64,000 nucleotides of DNA from Rhodosalinus sp041365695 (GCF_041365695.1 NZ_JBGFSJ010000004.1:186001-250000); one strand, 5' to 3'; counted from the first letter of the stretch, positions 26,519-35,939 are shown. Notes: generated by a model not told the origin, from the letters alone. A program made the numbers and translations.

Positions 26519-27106
26519 TCAGTTTTCCCGCAAACGCCGCGGCAAGCGCGTGTCGAGGCCGACATCGCCGAACGCGCGGGCCGTGGCGTCTGCGCAAGCG
26601 AAAGCCCGCGCGTAACGATCGGCCACCCCCACACGCCAGGGCGTTGCCCCCCGCTATGCGGTGGGCGTCGATCACGGCGACGATGCAGCTTTCCGGTGCG
26701 GCGTCGGCGACGGTGCTTACGATCAAGATCTTGCGTTCGCGCTCGCCGGCAAAGATCGTCCAGCGGTGGATCGTCGCGCAAGGCCGCATGCGCCCCTCGA
26801 GGCGCCTCCGGCGCCATTCGACGGTGTCGTGCGCGTCGTTGAATCTGGCGAAGCTCTCCCATGAGCCGAAGCGCGTCGCGCGGCCGTACCCCATGAAAAT
26901 GCGCGCATCGGAAGCGCTCGGCATGACGCGGATGCCGTCCGGGCCGGGGCAGACGAGTTGTGCCTCCATGGCCGCCACGGTGGCCGGGACATGCTCGTCC
27001 GTCAAGGCGCGCTCCGCGCCCAGTCATGGGTCGAAGGAACACTATTTACCTCTTGAGCATGGGCCATGCCAGCCATGGCCACGACAAGAAGCAGAGCGCG
27101 GATCAT
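26519..27106 (-). pseudogene. Exported hypothetical protein gene broken by two frameshifts (pseudogene or assembly error)
   Basis: Three frames together give one plausible protein. The first piece (27106 to about 27005) is a signal peptide, MIRALLLVVAMAGMAHAQE. A one-base shift near 27003 leads into a well-formed stretch with VCPGPDGIRVMPSASDARIF, GYGRATRFGSWESFARFN and CIVAVIDAHRIAGGNALA. Near 26620-26640, by a run of Gs on the coding strand, a second shift leads to VADRYARAFACADATARAF and a stop at 26519. Codon character favours this joining over any single frame. Function unknown. It ends before the Calx-beta gene. Confidence 0.5.
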
Positions 27107-27284
27107 TGCGGCGTCTCGACGGGGGGTCCCGGCAAAGCGCACTGTCAAGCGTACCGCGCCGTTCAGCTGCTCGTGCACCTCGAAGCTTGCCATCACCTGT
27201 CCGGACGGGCGCCCCACGGCGGGGGAGATCGCCCCTCACCGGCGCCCGGCAGTCGCCAACTTCATTCGGCTGTGCCCACCATGC

Positions 27285-27678
27285 TTACGCGCGTGCCGTT
27301 CGTCGGGGAAACCGTTCCCCGGAGCGTTTCCCGATCCTCCACGACCTTCGCCCTCGGCCTTGATCGCGGGTGCTGTCGACCAGCAGGTGCAGCAGTCCCT
27401 CGGAGCCGCGATACGGGATCTTGATGGCGTGGGTCTTCTGGCGACGCGGCAGAGTGCTGAAATCCGGCACGCTCCGGTCGAGGCCCACCAGGCGCGGCAA
27501 GCTCCCGACGAAGCCCGGCGCCTGCCGCGTCGACTTTGTCGCTCGGACCGATGGCGCGCCGATCTCGACCATGCCGAACGGCACCTTCATCGTCAGGCAG
27601 GCCCGAAGGGCGGCATCACTGTAGGTCCTTTGGCGGCCACGCTTGCCTGCCGGCGCGGCACCCCGCTACCAGGCTGAG
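27285..27678 (-). mobile_element. IS5-family transposase remnant, no start and broken 3' part
   Basis: The frame reads GKRGRQRTYSDAALRACLTMKV, later FVGSLPRLVGLDRSVPDFST and LPRRQKTHAIKIPYRGSEG, then LHLLVDST, all matching the N-terminal half of IS5-type DDE transposases. A stop lies just upstream at 27679-27681 with no start. After LVDST the expected GIK-EGEGEW continuation is lost in a frameshifted tail, and the stretch after FGM has extra or altered residues. No terminal inverted repeats were found. The surrounding 27107-27284 has no gene that I can support. Confidence 0.7.
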
Positions 27679-27723
27679 TTACCGCGATGAAGCCCTGACA
27701 ATACGTGTTCAACAATGCCCATT

Positions 27724-28635
27724 TCAACGATACGGCGCCGTAAGCCCCTTGCGCCGTTCGTGGTGAATGGCCAGAAACGATGCGATCACGACCAGCACCG
27801 CACCGAAAAGAAGAGAGGGCGTGGGGTACTCTCCGAAAAAGGCGATCCCGATGAGGGCGGCCACGACGAAGCGGAGATAGGGTACCGGTGCAAGGGCGCT
27901 CGCCTCGCCGACGCGGTAGGCCTCTATGGTCAGCCACATGCCCAACGCGCCCATCAAGCCGGTGAAGCAGACGACGACCCCATCCCTGAATGCCATGGGC
28001 TCCCAGAGAAGCCAGGCCACGGGCGCCGATCCGAGCGTCGTGACCAGACCAATCCAGATCATGATCGTAACGGTGTCCTCCGTTCGGCCCAGGAGGCGGT
28101 TCAAGACCACGATCACCGCGCCACCGGCCGCCCCGAGCAACCCGATCGCCACCCCTGTCACCGACGCGCTGGCAGTCGGGCCGACAGCCACCGAGATACC
28201 GACGAACCCCACGCCCGTCGCGACCCAGCGCATCCGGCCCACGCGCTCGCCCAGGAGGGGGGCGGCCAGCGCGACCACGAACAGCGACGTGGTGAAGGTC
28301 AGCGTCGTGGCAAGCGCGAAATCAAGGACCCGAAAGCTGATGTAGTAAAGCCACCAGGTCGCCAGGCTCGTCACGCCCCGAAGCACGTGCAGCATCGGCC
28401 GTGTCGTCAGGAGGCGCCGCACCGCCTTCATCCGCCAGAGGACCACCACCGACAGCACGAGCTGCGCCACCGACCGAAAGAACACGATCTGTGCCTCGTT
28501 CGCGACAGGCGCAGAAATGCGGACCAGCGTCGCCTCTACCGTGAACAGGACCGCAGCGAAGGCCAGCAGAAGCACGCCGCGCAAGTTGCCCGCGGCGACC
28601 TCCGCCGCGTCTGCAGGGTCTCGCGTCGGGATCAT
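27724..28635 (-). CDS. EamA/DMT-superfamily transporter
   Basis: 303 residues, ten predicted membrane segments in two EamA repeats (about 15-140 and 160-285). Typical helices include LRGVLLLAFAAVLFTVEATLVR, VVALAAPLLGERVGRMRWVATGVGFVGISVAV and LGAVLVVIASFLAI. Family members export or import metabolites such as amino acids and nucleotide-type molecules; the substrate is not readable. It is downstream of the M32 carboxypeptidase on the same strand (93-bp gap), so it may belong to the uptake/breakdown cluster, perhaps exporting a product. Confidence 0.85.
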   Translation of the reverse strand: MIPTRDPADAAEVAAGNLRGVLLLAFAAVLFTVEATLVRISAPVANEAQIVFFRSVAQLVLSVVVLWRMKAVRRLLTTRPMLHVLRGVTSLATWWLYYISFRVLDFALATTLTFTTSLFVVALAAPLLGERVGRMRWVATGVGFVGISVAVGPTASASVTGVAIGLLGAAGGAVIVVLNRLLGRTEDTVTIMIWIGLVTTLGSAPVAWLLWEPMAFRDGVVVCFTGLMGALGMWLTIEAYRVGEASALAPVPYLRFVVAALIGIAFFGEYPTPSLLFGAVLVVIASFLAIHHERRKGLTAPYR

Positions 28636-28728
28636 CGGATCACGTCCAGCACCGGGGGAAACGATCAGGACCTCGGTCGACCGGTTCGCGCGGCGCGGGC
28701 AGCACGAAAGGCCCCGTCAGGCGCACGC

Positions 28729-30255
28729 TCAGGCTCCAGCCGCGTCCGAGGCGTGTCCGAATTTGCCGTGCAAATACGCGAGGTAGGCTGTCGGGTCGTT
28801 CGCGACGGCCCCGATGCCCTCGAGGATCTCGGCCCGACTGCGGGACCGGCCGTGGCGCCAGACAAGATCGCCAAGCGCGTCGCGCAGGGCGGTCGTCTCG
28901 CCCCGGTCGAGGCCCTCGCGCACGGCCGGCATGGTCCCGTCCAGATGCGCCATGATCTGCGCCGCGGTGACATTGCCGATGGTATAGGTCGGGAAAGACC
29001 CGATATAGCCCGAAGACCAGTGCACATCTTGCAGGCAGCCAAGCCTGTCATTCGGGACCTGCAATCCCAGATCGCGCTGCATGGCCGCGTTCCAGACGGA
29101 CGGAACATCGGCGGCCGCGAGGGAGCCGTCCATCAACGCCATCTCGATCTCGACGCGCAGCATGATGTGCAGGTCGTAGGTCAACTCGTCGGCCTCGACC
29201 CGGATCAGGCCGGGTTCGACCCGGTTCACGGAAGCGACGAATTCCTCTTCGGTCACGTCGGCGAGCTGATCGGGAAAGGTGTCGCGCAGGCGGCCGAAGT
29301 GACGCGCCCAGAACGCCGGGCTGCGACCGACATGGTTCTCCAGCAGGCGCGACTGGCTTTCGTGCATCCCGAAGCTCGTCCCCGCGACGGCATAGAGCCC
29401 GATCATGTCGGTCGCGTGCGCGCCGCGCGTCAGGCGCGGATCGGCGCCCATCTCGTACAGCGCATGACCGGTTTCGTGGATGCTGCCGAAGATCGACATG
29501 GGCAGGTAATTGCGCGCCCATCGCGAGGTGATGCGCACATCGTTGCGGGTGAAGCTGATCTCGAACGGATGCACGGCCGCGTCGAGCCGGCTGCGGTCCA
29601 CGTCCAGGCCAAGCAGGCGGGCGGTCTCGAACGCAAAGGCCTGCTGATCGGCTTCGGGATAGTCGCGATAGAGAAAATCCGTCCGCGGTTGCGCCCGTCC
29701 TTGCGCCGCGTCGAGGATTGGCAGCAGGCCGGCGCGCAGCGTCGAGAAGAAGTCCGAAAGCGATGCCGCCGTCTCGCCCGGCTCGAAGATCCGAACCATA
29801 GGATCATAGGGATGGCTGTCATGCCCCAGCGCATCCGCCTGTTCGCGGGCGAGCGCGACAGTGCGTTCGAGATACGGACAGAAGATGGCAAAGTCCGACT
29901 TGGCGCGCGCCTCCACCCAGGCGGCGCCCGACAATGTGCTCTGTTCGGCCTGCGCGCGCAGCAGATCCGCCGGAATGCGGGAATGGTGATCGATCGCCGC
30001 GGCCACGGCCTCGGCCGCGCGGCGGTCGGCGTCGCTCGCGTCGTGTTCCGCCACCGCTTCCAGGGCGGCCGCGACGGCATCGCGCATGCCCGGCGCCAGA
30101 ATCATGTCCCGGGCGATGCCTTTGAGCGTGGCGATCTGGTGCCCGCGCGTCTCCGCTCCGCCCTTGGGCATCATGGTCCGCGAATCCCACGTCAGCGCGT
30201 TCACCGCGCACAGAACATCGTTGAGGCGAGCGACGCGTGTCTGAAGGTCGGTCAT
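28729..30255 (-). CDS. Peptidase M32 (Taq-type) carboxypeptidase
   Basis: 508 residues, full length for M32. The HExxH zinc motif is His260-Glu-Thr-Gly-His264 (GSIHETGHALYEMG); the family's HPF motif (VHPFEISFTRNDVRITSR), the ESQSRLLEN motif and GNVTAAQI near the C-terminus are present. It is a cytosolic metallocarboxypeptidase with broad C-terminal amino-acid release, blocked by Pro. Its ATG overlaps the OppF-like stop as ATGA, so it is translationally tied to a peptide-type transporter and probably trims the imported compound. Confidence 0.93.
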   Translation of the reverse strand: MTDLQTRVARLNDVLCAVNALTWDSRTMMPKGGAETRGHQIATLKGIARDMILAPGMRDAVAAALEAVAEHDASDADRRAAEAVAAAIDHHSRIPADLLRAQAEQSTLSGAAWVEARAKSDFAIFCPYLERTVALAREQADALGHDSHPYDPMVRIFEPGETAASLSDFFSTLRAGLLPILDAAQGRAQPRTDFLYRDYPEADQQAFAFETARLLGLDVDRSRLDAAVHPFEISFTRNDVRITSRWARNYLPMSIFGSIHETGHALYEMGADPRLTRGAHATDMIGLYAVAGTSFGMHESQSRLLENHVGRSPAFWARHFGRLRDTFPDQLADVTEEEFVASVNRVEPGLIRVEADELTYDLHIMLRVEIEMALMDGSLAAADVPSVWNAAMQRDLGLQVPNDRLGCLQDVHWSSGYIGSFPTYTIGNVTAAQIMAHLDGTMPAVREGLDRGETTALRDALGDLVWRHGRSRSRAEILEGIGAVANDPTAYLAYLHGKFGHASDAAGA

Positions 30256-31268
30256 GCCGCTTTCGCCTCTACGCCGCCATCGTTGAGGTGGCAGGCGACG
30301 CTGCGCCCCTCGCCCGCCGCCGTGAGGCGCGGAATCTCCACCCGGCAGCGCGGCCCTGCAAACGGACAGCGCGGATGAAATGCGCAGCCCGGCGGGGGAT
30401 CTATCGGCGACGGGATTTCCCCCTTGACGGGCTCGAACACGCGCCTCCCGGTCCCCAGGGTCGGAACCGAGGCGAACAGCGCCTTCGTGTAGGGGTGTTC
30501 CGGCCGGGCGTAGAGTTCATCCGCCGGGGCAAGTTCCACCACGCGGCCCAGATACATGATCGCGACGCGGTCGCAGACATGGCGCACGACCGAAAGATCG
30601 TGGCTGATGAATAGCGCCGTGAGGCCCAGGTCGCGGCGCAGGTCCAGGAACAGGTTCAGCACCTGCGCCTGTATCGACACGTCGAGCGACGCGACCGCCT
30701 CGTCGAGCACCAGCAGGTCCGGCTGCATCGCCAGCGCCCGGGCGATGGCGATACGCTGCCGCTGCCCGCCGGAAAACTGGTGCGGCAGCCGGTCGGCATA
30801 GGCGCCCTCGAGCCCTACCTGTTGCAGAAGCTCGCGCGTGCGTTCGCGCACCTCGGACGAAGGCACGAGCCCATGCGTGCGCGGCCCCTCGGAAATCGTC
30901 TCGCCGACCTTCATGCGCGGATTGAGGCTCGCGAAGGGGTCCTGGTGGATCATCTGCACCCGCGTGGTAAGCTTGTTGACGTGATCCTCCCGCCCCTTGG
31001 CAACGGGCTTTCCGTCCAGCGTCACGGTACCTTCGGTCGGGGCGTAGATGCCGGACACGATGCGACCGAGCGTGGACTTGCCGCAGCCGGATTCTCCCAC
31101 GATGCCCACAACCTCGCCGCGATCGACGCTCAGGGACACGTCGGTAACGGCATGAACCGCGCCCCCGGCCCTGCGGCCCGACAGGCGCGCGGTCAGCTTG
31201 TCAGCGAAGGTCACCTTAAGGGGAAAACGCTTCGACACATGGTCGACGACGAGAAGCGGCGCGGTCAT
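30252..31268 (-). CDS. Oligopeptide-type ABC transporter ATPase (OppF-like)
   Basis: 338 residues. Walker A VGESGCGKSTLG, Q-loop MIHQDPFASLNP, signature FSGGQRQRIAIARALA, Walker B LLVLDEAVASLD, and the Opp C-terminal block with GCAFHPRCPFAGPRC. The Walker B has EAVAS instead of the more common EPVSAL. Start chosen at MTAPLLVVDH, giving a 4-bp ATGA overlap with the OppD-like gene; upstream residues lie inside that gene. It drives the adjacent permeases. Confidence 0.93.
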   Translation of the reverse strand: MTAPLLVVDHVSKRFPLKVTFADKLTARLSGRRAGGAVHAVTDVSLSVDRGEVVGIVGESGCGKSTLGRIVSGIYAPTEGTVTLDGKPVAKGREDHVNKLTTRVQMIHQDPFASLNPRMKVGETISEGPRTHGLVPSSEVRERTRELLQQVGLEGAYADRLPHQFSGGQRQRIAIARALAMQPDLLVLDEAVASLDVSIQAQVLNLFLDLRRDLGLTALFISHDLSVVRHVCDRVAIMYLGRVVELAPADELYARPEHPYTKALFASVPTLGTGRRVFEPVKGEIPSPIDPPPGCAFHPRCPFAGPRCRVEIPRLTAAGEGRSVACHLNDGGVEAKAA

Positions 31269-32230
31269 GCAGCCTCCAGCGGGTGATGGCACAGGGCGGA
31301 ATGGGTTCCGGAGCTCGTGAAGGGGGGCAAGGTCGCACAGATCTGCGTGGCACGCGGACACCGGTTGCGGAACGGGCAGCCCGAGGGCAAATGCGATAGT
31401 TGCGGGGTCGAGCCGGGGATCTGCGGCAGGTGCGTGCCCGGCGCGTGCTGTCCCGGAACGGAATCGAGCAGCCCCCGCGTATAGGGGTGGCGCGGCTGTC
31501 CGATCACCTCTTCGGCGGTGCCCCGCTCGACGATCTTGCCCGCGTACATCACGCAGATGTCATCAGCGAGCGACGAGACCACCGCCAGGTCATGCGTAAC
31601 CCAGACGATGGCCGTATCCGTTTCGTCGGCGAGACGACGCACCTCGGCCAGGATCTGGCCCTGGATCGACACGTCTAGCGCGGTGGTCGGCTCGTCCGCG
31701 ATGATGACCGCGGGGCGGTGGAGCAGCGCCGTGGCGATCGCCACGCGCTGGCGCATGCCGCCCGAAAGCTGGTGCGGATAGGCAGCCAGCCGCTCTTCGG
31801 GCGACGGGATGCCCACGGTCCCGAGCGCGTCGCGCGCACGATCGAGCGCCCGCGCCCTTGACATGGGTTCATGCACGCGCACGGCCATCGCCATCTGGTC
31901 GCCGATCCGCAGCACGGGGTTCAGCGTCATCATCGGGTCCTGGAACACCATCGCCACCTTACGCCCGCGCATCGACCGCATCCTGTCGGGCGAGAGCGCA
32001 CGCAGGTCGGTCCCCTCGACCATGACGCGGCCTGCGCTTACGCGGCCCGGCTCCTCGATCAGGCCGAGGATCGAGAACCCCGTGACTGACTTGCCCGACC
32101 CGCTTTCGCCGACGAGACCCATGATCCGGCCGCGTTCGACGGCAAAGCTCACGCCATCGACGGCGGTGACGGTGCCGGCGCGGGTGTCGAACCGCGTCGT
32201 CAGCCCCTGAACATCGAGCGCGGCGCTCAT
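31265..32230 (-). CDS. Oligopeptide-type ABC transporter ATPase (OppD-like)
   Basis: 321 residues. Walker A VGESGSGKSVTG, Q-loop VFQDPMMTLNP, signature LSGGMRQRVAIATAL, Walker B IIADEPTTALDVSIQ, H-loop VWVTHDLAVV and the OppD C-terminal block GCPFRNRCPRATQIC. It is translationally coupled on both sides by 4-bp overlaps, as expected of the stoichiometric ATPase pair OppD/OppF. Confidence 0.94.
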   Translation of the reverse strand: MSAALDVQGLTTRFDTRAGTVTAVDGVSFAVERGRIMGLVGESGSGKSVTGFSILGLIEEPGRVSAGRVMVEGTDLRALSPDRMRSMRGRKVAMVFQDPMMTLNPVLRIGDQMAMAVRVHEPMSRARALDRARDALGTVGIPSPEERLAAYPHQLSGGMRQRVAIATALLHRPAVIIADEPTTALDVSIQGQILAEVRRLADETDTAIVWVTHDLAVVSSLADDICVMYAGKIVERGTAEEVIGQPRHPYTRGLLDSVPGQHAPGTHLPQIPGSTPQLSHLPSGCPFRNRCPRATQICATLPPFTSSGTHSALCHHPLEAA

Positions 32231-33165
32231 CGGCTGCGCTTCGGATCGAGGACGGTGCGGACCTGGTCCCCGACCAGATTGATGGCGACAACGGTGATCA
32301 TCAGAAAAATCCCCGGATAGATCGACAGCCAGTAGCGGTCGGAGTGGATGTACTTGAATCCGTTCGAGATGAGCGATCCCAGCGACGGTTCGGTCAGCGG
32401 CAGGCCCACGCCCAGAAACGACAACGTCGCCTCGAGCGCGATGGCCGACGCGACCTGGACCGTCGCCACGACGATAAGCGGCGGCAGCACGTTGGGCAGC
32501 AGGTGCCGGAACAGCACGCGATGCGTCGGCAGCGGGGTCGAGCGCGCTGCCTCGATATAGTCCTTTCCGCGCTCTACCGTCGCGGCGCCGTGAGTAGTGC
32601 GCGCGAAGTAGGCATATTGCGCAACCACGAGCGCCAGGATGATCTGCATGACCCCCTGCCCCAGCAGCGCCACCAGCACCAGCGCCAGCAGGATCGCCGG
32701 CATCGAGAGTTGCAGATCGACGATCCGCATGAGCAGAGATTCGATCCGCCCGCCGAAATAGGCTGCGGTCAGGCCGACCGTGATGCCGATGGCAAGCGCC
32801 AGCGCCCCCGCCGAGAGGCCGATCGTGAAACTCGTGCGCAGACCGTAGAAGATCGCCGACAGCATGTCGCGCCCGGCATTGTCGGTTCCCAGCAGGTGGA
32901 CATACCCGCCCGAGCCCACGGTCCCGGGCCGCAAAAAGGCGTCGAGCCAGTCGAGCATCGCCATATCGTAAGGATCCTGGGGCGCCACGAGGGGCGCGCC
33001 GAAGGCGAGCAGCAGGAGCGTGACGATCACGATCAGCGCGCCGATCGCCACCCAGGACTGCCGGAAATCCGACCAGAAATTCTTCAGACGCGTGGCGCGC
33101 GTCTCGATCGGGGCGGCATCAGGCTCGGCGATCGGATCGACCGTTTTGATCGCGACGTCGGTCAC
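32227..33165 (-). CDS. Oligopeptide-type ABC transporter permease (OppC-like)
   Basis: 312 residues. An N-terminal cytoplasmic leader (about 1-35), a first membrane helix (WVAIGALIVIVTLLLLAFGAPL), the loop LLGTDNAGRDMLSAIFYGLR and a C-terminal five-helix core identify OppC/DppC. The EAA loop reads DYIEAARSTPLPTHRVLFRHLLPN. It overlaps both neighbours by 4 bp. Confidence 0.93.
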   Translation of the reverse strand: MTDVAIKTVDPIAEPDAAPIETRATRLKNFWSDFRQSWVAIGALIVIVTLLLLAFGAPLVAPQDPYDMAMLDWLDAFLRPGTVGSGGYVHLLGTDNAGRDMLSAIFYGLRTSFTIGLSAGALALAIGITVGLTAAYFGGRIESLLMRIVDLQLSMPAILLALVLVALLGQGVMQIILALVVAQYAYFARTTHGAATVERGKDYIEAARSTPLPTHRVLFRHLLPNVLPPLIVVATVQVASAIALEATLSFLGVGLPLTEPSLGSLISNGFKYIHSDRYWLSIYPGIFLMITVVAINLVGDQVRTVLDPKRSR

Positions 33166-34136
33166 TTCACACCCCCCAGCCGCACGCGGGGATCGAGCCG
33201 CGCGTAAATGATGTCGACAGTGAAATTGATGATGACGAACAGGATCACGACGAGGATCAGGTACGTGACCATCACCGGCCGATCGAGCGTCAGGATCGAG
33301 TCGATGATGAGCTTGCCCACGCCGGGCCAGTTGAAGACGCTTTCGGTCACCACCGCGAAGGCCAGCGTCGAGCCGAGTTCGAGTCCGAAGACCGTGACCA
33401 CCGGGATCGAGATGTTGCGCAACACGTGGCGGAACACGATCTGCCGGTCGGGAAGGCCCTGCGCGCGCGCGAACTTGACGTAGTCGGTCTGCATCGCCTC
33501 GACCATCCCGGCCCGGGTCAGGCGGATCATCAGCCCCATCTTGAACAGAGACAGGTTGATCGCTGGCATGATGACGTGGCTCCAGCCATTGGCGGTAGCC
33601 AGCGAGGTGGTGACGCCGAAAATGGTGCCCTCGTCACCGCGCCCACCCGAGGGAAGCCAGCCCAGCTCTACTGCGAAGCCCATTATCAGCAGCATGCCGA
33701 TCCAGAAGGTCGGCACCGAGAAACCGAGGATCGACAGCGCCATGATCGCCTTGGCCGCCACGCTTTTCGGGCGATAACCGGCATAGAGACCCGCCGGAAT
33801 GCCGACCACGGTCGCGATGCCGATGGCGACAAGGACAAGCTCCAGCGTTGCCGGCAGGCGCGAGAACACCAGCCCCGTCACCGAGGTGTTGTAGACCATC
33901 GACTGGCCGAGGTCGCCCTGCGCCACATTGGCAAGGAAGGTTAGGTATTGGCGCCACAAGGGCTGGTCCAGACCGTATTGCGCGATGAGCCTTTCGCGCA
34001 TCTCGGCCGTTGCGGCCGGATCGATCATCACGTCGATCGGGTTCCCGATGGCATAAACGCCGACGAAAACGATGATCGACATCGCGAAAACGACGATGAT
34101 CGCCTGAAGCAGGCGGCTGATGATGAATCCAAACAT
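33162..34136 (-). CDS. Oligopeptide-type ABC transporter permease (OppB-like)
   Basis: 324 residues. The N-terminal helix (LLQAIIVVFAMSIIVFVGVYAIGNPID) resembles OppB, although GNPID replaces the usual PGDP. A periplasmic loop (PLWRQYLTFLANVAQGDLGQSMV) and the EAA-loop stretch MQTDYVKFARAQGLPDRQIVFRHVLRNISIPVV follow. The binding-protein gene lies 64 bp upstream across a hairpin; the 4-bp overlap with the OppC-like gene couples translation. Confidence 0.93.
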   Translation of the reverse strand: MFGFIISRLLQAIIVVFAMSIIVFVGVYAIGNPIDVMIDPAATAEMRERLIAQYGLDQPLWRQYLTFLANVAQGDLGQSMVYNTSVTGLVFSRLPATLELVLVAIGIATVVGIPAGLYAGYRPKSVAAKAIMALSILGFSVPTFWIGMLLIMGFAVELGWLPSGGRGDEGTIFGVTTSLATANGWSHVIMPAINLSLFKMGLMIRLTRAGMVEAMQTDYVKFARAQGLPDRQIVFRHVLRNISIPVVTVFGLELGSTLAFAVVTESVFNWPGVGKLIIDSILTLDRPVMVTYLILVVILFVIINFTVDIIYARLDPRVRLGGVK

Positions 34137-34157
34137 GTCGCCTCGGGTGTATGGATC

Positions 34158-34180
34158 GGGCGCCCCGCGATGGGGCGCCC
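34158..34180 (-). terminator. Intercistronic hairpin after the Opp-type binding-protein gene
   Basis: GGGCGCCCC and GGGGCGCCC pair perfectly over 9 bp around the loop GCGAT, 20 bp past the binding-protein stop and 21 bp before the OppB-like start. As in two other ABC operons in this window, it probably stabilises the binding-protein message and reduces read-through. Confidence 0.55.
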
Positions 34181-34200
34181 TGTTCCTTTTTCGGCCTGCG

Positions 34201-35775
34201 TTACTCGCTGGTGGGCTCGATGACCCAGGCCCGCGTTTCCTGGTCGACGCGCGGCTTGAACTCCAGCGTGTCGGCCTCGGCGGCCCAGACGGTCTGCAGG
34301 ATCACCGTCGGGATCAGCGCCCGGTCCTCCATCGCGATGACGGAAGCCTGTTCGTACAGCGCGCGACGCGCTTCGGTATCCAGCGTCTGCGTACCCTCGA
34401 CGAAGACCTCGTCGAATTCCGGGTTCGAATAGCCGGTCCGGTTGAAGTTGCCGAAGCCCTTCTCGGGGTCCTTGCTGTGGACCATCGCGCCGTAGGTATA
34501 GGCGGCTTCGCCGGTCAGAGTGCCCCAGGCGGACATCGCCATGGTGTATTCCTCGTTGGCCGCAGCCGGGAAGAAGACGGTGCCGTTGAGCGCCTGAGCG
34601 TTCACGGTCAGGCCCAGCCGCGACCACATCTGCGCCAGCGCCTCGCAGACCACGGCGTCGCCGGGGACGCGGTTGTTGGTGCAGGTGAAATCGATTTCGA
34701 AGCCGTCGGGATACCCCGCCTCGGCCAGCAGTTCGCGGGCCTGCTCGATATCGTATTCCTTTTCGCCAATTTCGTCCGAGTAGCCAAAGAAGCCTTCGGG
34801 CATCAACTGGTTGGCCGGCGTGCCGAGACCTTCAAGGACGACGTCCACGAGCACCTGGCGGTTGATTGCGAGGTCGAGCGCCTTGCGCACGCGCAGATCC
34901 TGAAGCGGGTTTCCCTCGACCTCTTCACCGTTGACGCGGATCGGCTGGGGTTCTTCGTCCTTCACCGACGGCTGCACGTTCAGGATGTAGACCGAATCCG
35001 ACGTGAACGTCTCGATGTCGGGGTCGTTCTCCATCGACAGGAAGTCCGTCGCGGGGACGTAGTTGATCAGGTCAACCTGGCCCGACCGCAGCGCCGCAAC
35101 ACGGGCGGCATCGTCAGGAATTTCCTTGCGGACGACGCGCTCCCAGGGGGTGTCGCCACGCCAATGGCCCTCGTAGCGCTCCAGCACCAGGTCGCCCTTG
35201 GGCTCCCAGGAGACGAACTTGTAGGGCCCGGTGCCGATGGCGGCCTCGCCCGAGTTGAACTCTTCGTTGCCCGCGCCCTCACCTGTTTCCGACGGCACGA
35301 TGAACATTCGGGTGAAGTCGTTCGGCAGAGCCGGCGCGATACCCTTGGTGTGCACACGCACGGTGTAGTCGTCGATCACTTCGACCGATTCGACGTACTT
35401 GGTATAAAGCGTCATCGACATCGGGCCGGTCACGTTCGGGATCCGGTCGATCGAATACTTCACGTCCTCAGCCGTGAAGGGCGTGCCATCGTGAAAGGTG
35501 ACCCCTTCGCGCAGCTTGAAGTCCCAAGCCGTGTCGGTGACAGGCTCCCAGCTGACGGCAAGGCCCGGCTTCAGCTGCAAGGTTTCGTCGGCATCGACCA
35601 GCGTGTCGTAGATGTGGCGCAGGGCTTCAGCCTGGCTGCCCAGCGTCGACCAGTGCGGGTCGATCGAGTCGGGCCCGGCGCGCAGGCCGATCGTGAGCTC
35701 CTGCGAGAACGCGGCCGGCGCCGCGGCCAGCAATGCGGCGACCGCGATCCCGGTCCTGAGTGAATTTCTGAGCAT
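34201..35775 (-). CDS. Peptide-type ABC transporter substrate-binding protein (SBP family 5)
   Basis: 524 residues. A Sec signal peptide (SLRTGIAVAALLAAAPAAFSQ) without lipobox precedes a complete family-5 fold: PHWSTLGSQAEALRHIYDTLVDAD, the WDFKLREGVTFHDGTPFTAEDVKYS motif, IGTGPYKFVSW and DLAINRQVLVDVVLEGLGTP. The start follows GGGAGG by 4 bp. Two Cys (FTCTNNR and VVCEAL) may form a disulfide. It heads the transporter operon, divergent from the GntR gene with a dyad in the shared 164-bp gap. Confidence 0.93.
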   Translation of the reverse strand: MLRNSLRTGIAVAALLAAAPAAFSQELTIGLRAGPDSIDPHWSTLGSQAEALRHIYDTLVDADETLQLKPGLAVSWEPVTDTAWDFKLREGVTFHDGTPFTAEDVKYSIDRIPNVTGPMSMTLYTKYVESVEVIDDYTVRVHTKGIAPALPNDFTRMFIVPSETGEGAGNEEFNSGEAAIGTGPYKFVSWEPKGDLVLERYEGHWRGDTPWERVVRKEIPDDAARVAALRSGQVDLINYVPATDFLSMENDPDIETFTSDSVYILNVQPSVKDEEPQPIRVNGEEVEGNPLQDLRVRKALDLAINRQVLVDVVLEGLGTPANQLMPEGFFGYSDEIGEKEYDIEQARELLAEAGYPDGFEIDFTCTNNRVPGDAVVCEALAQMWSRLGLTVNAQALNGTVFFPAAANEEYTMAMSAWGTLTGEAAYTYGAMVHSKDPEKGFGNFNRTGYSNPEFDEVFVEGTQTLDTEARRALYEQASVIAMEDRALIPTVILQTVWAAEADTLEFKPRVDQETRAWVIEPTSE

Positions 35776-35792
35776 AGTGCCTCCCGTCCATG

Positions 35793-35812
35793 TGTTACAG
35801 TTGTCTGTGACA
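35793..35812. promoter_or_regulatory. Candidate GntR operator between the transporter operon and the GntR operon
   Basis: TGTTACAG-TTGT-CTGTGACA is an 8-4-8 inverted repeat with one mismatched pair, 18 bp before the binding-protein start. A looser relative (TGATACAC ... CTGTAAAC) lies at the GntR start, 35931-35955. Size and position fit a dimeric repressor such as the neighbouring GntR protein. Confidence 0.5.
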
Positions 35813-35939
35813 CTACGACCGCGTCATGGGCGTCCGTCAATAAGAAAATTGCAAAACCCGCAAGATCCGCTACGCAAAAGCGGCAGCATGCGAAATAAAT
35901 GTGCTTGAGGGCCGGATCGTTATCCTGCAATGATACACT

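Noticed and set aside
27285..27678. Intact insertion sequence
   Set aside because: No start, frame lost after LVDST, and no terminal inverted repeats found; only a remnant is supported.
27715..30378. 887-residue plus-strand frame antisense to the DMT transporter and M32 genes
   Set aside because: His/Arg/Gln-rich shadow; both minus-strand genes have conserved catalytic or membrane motifs.
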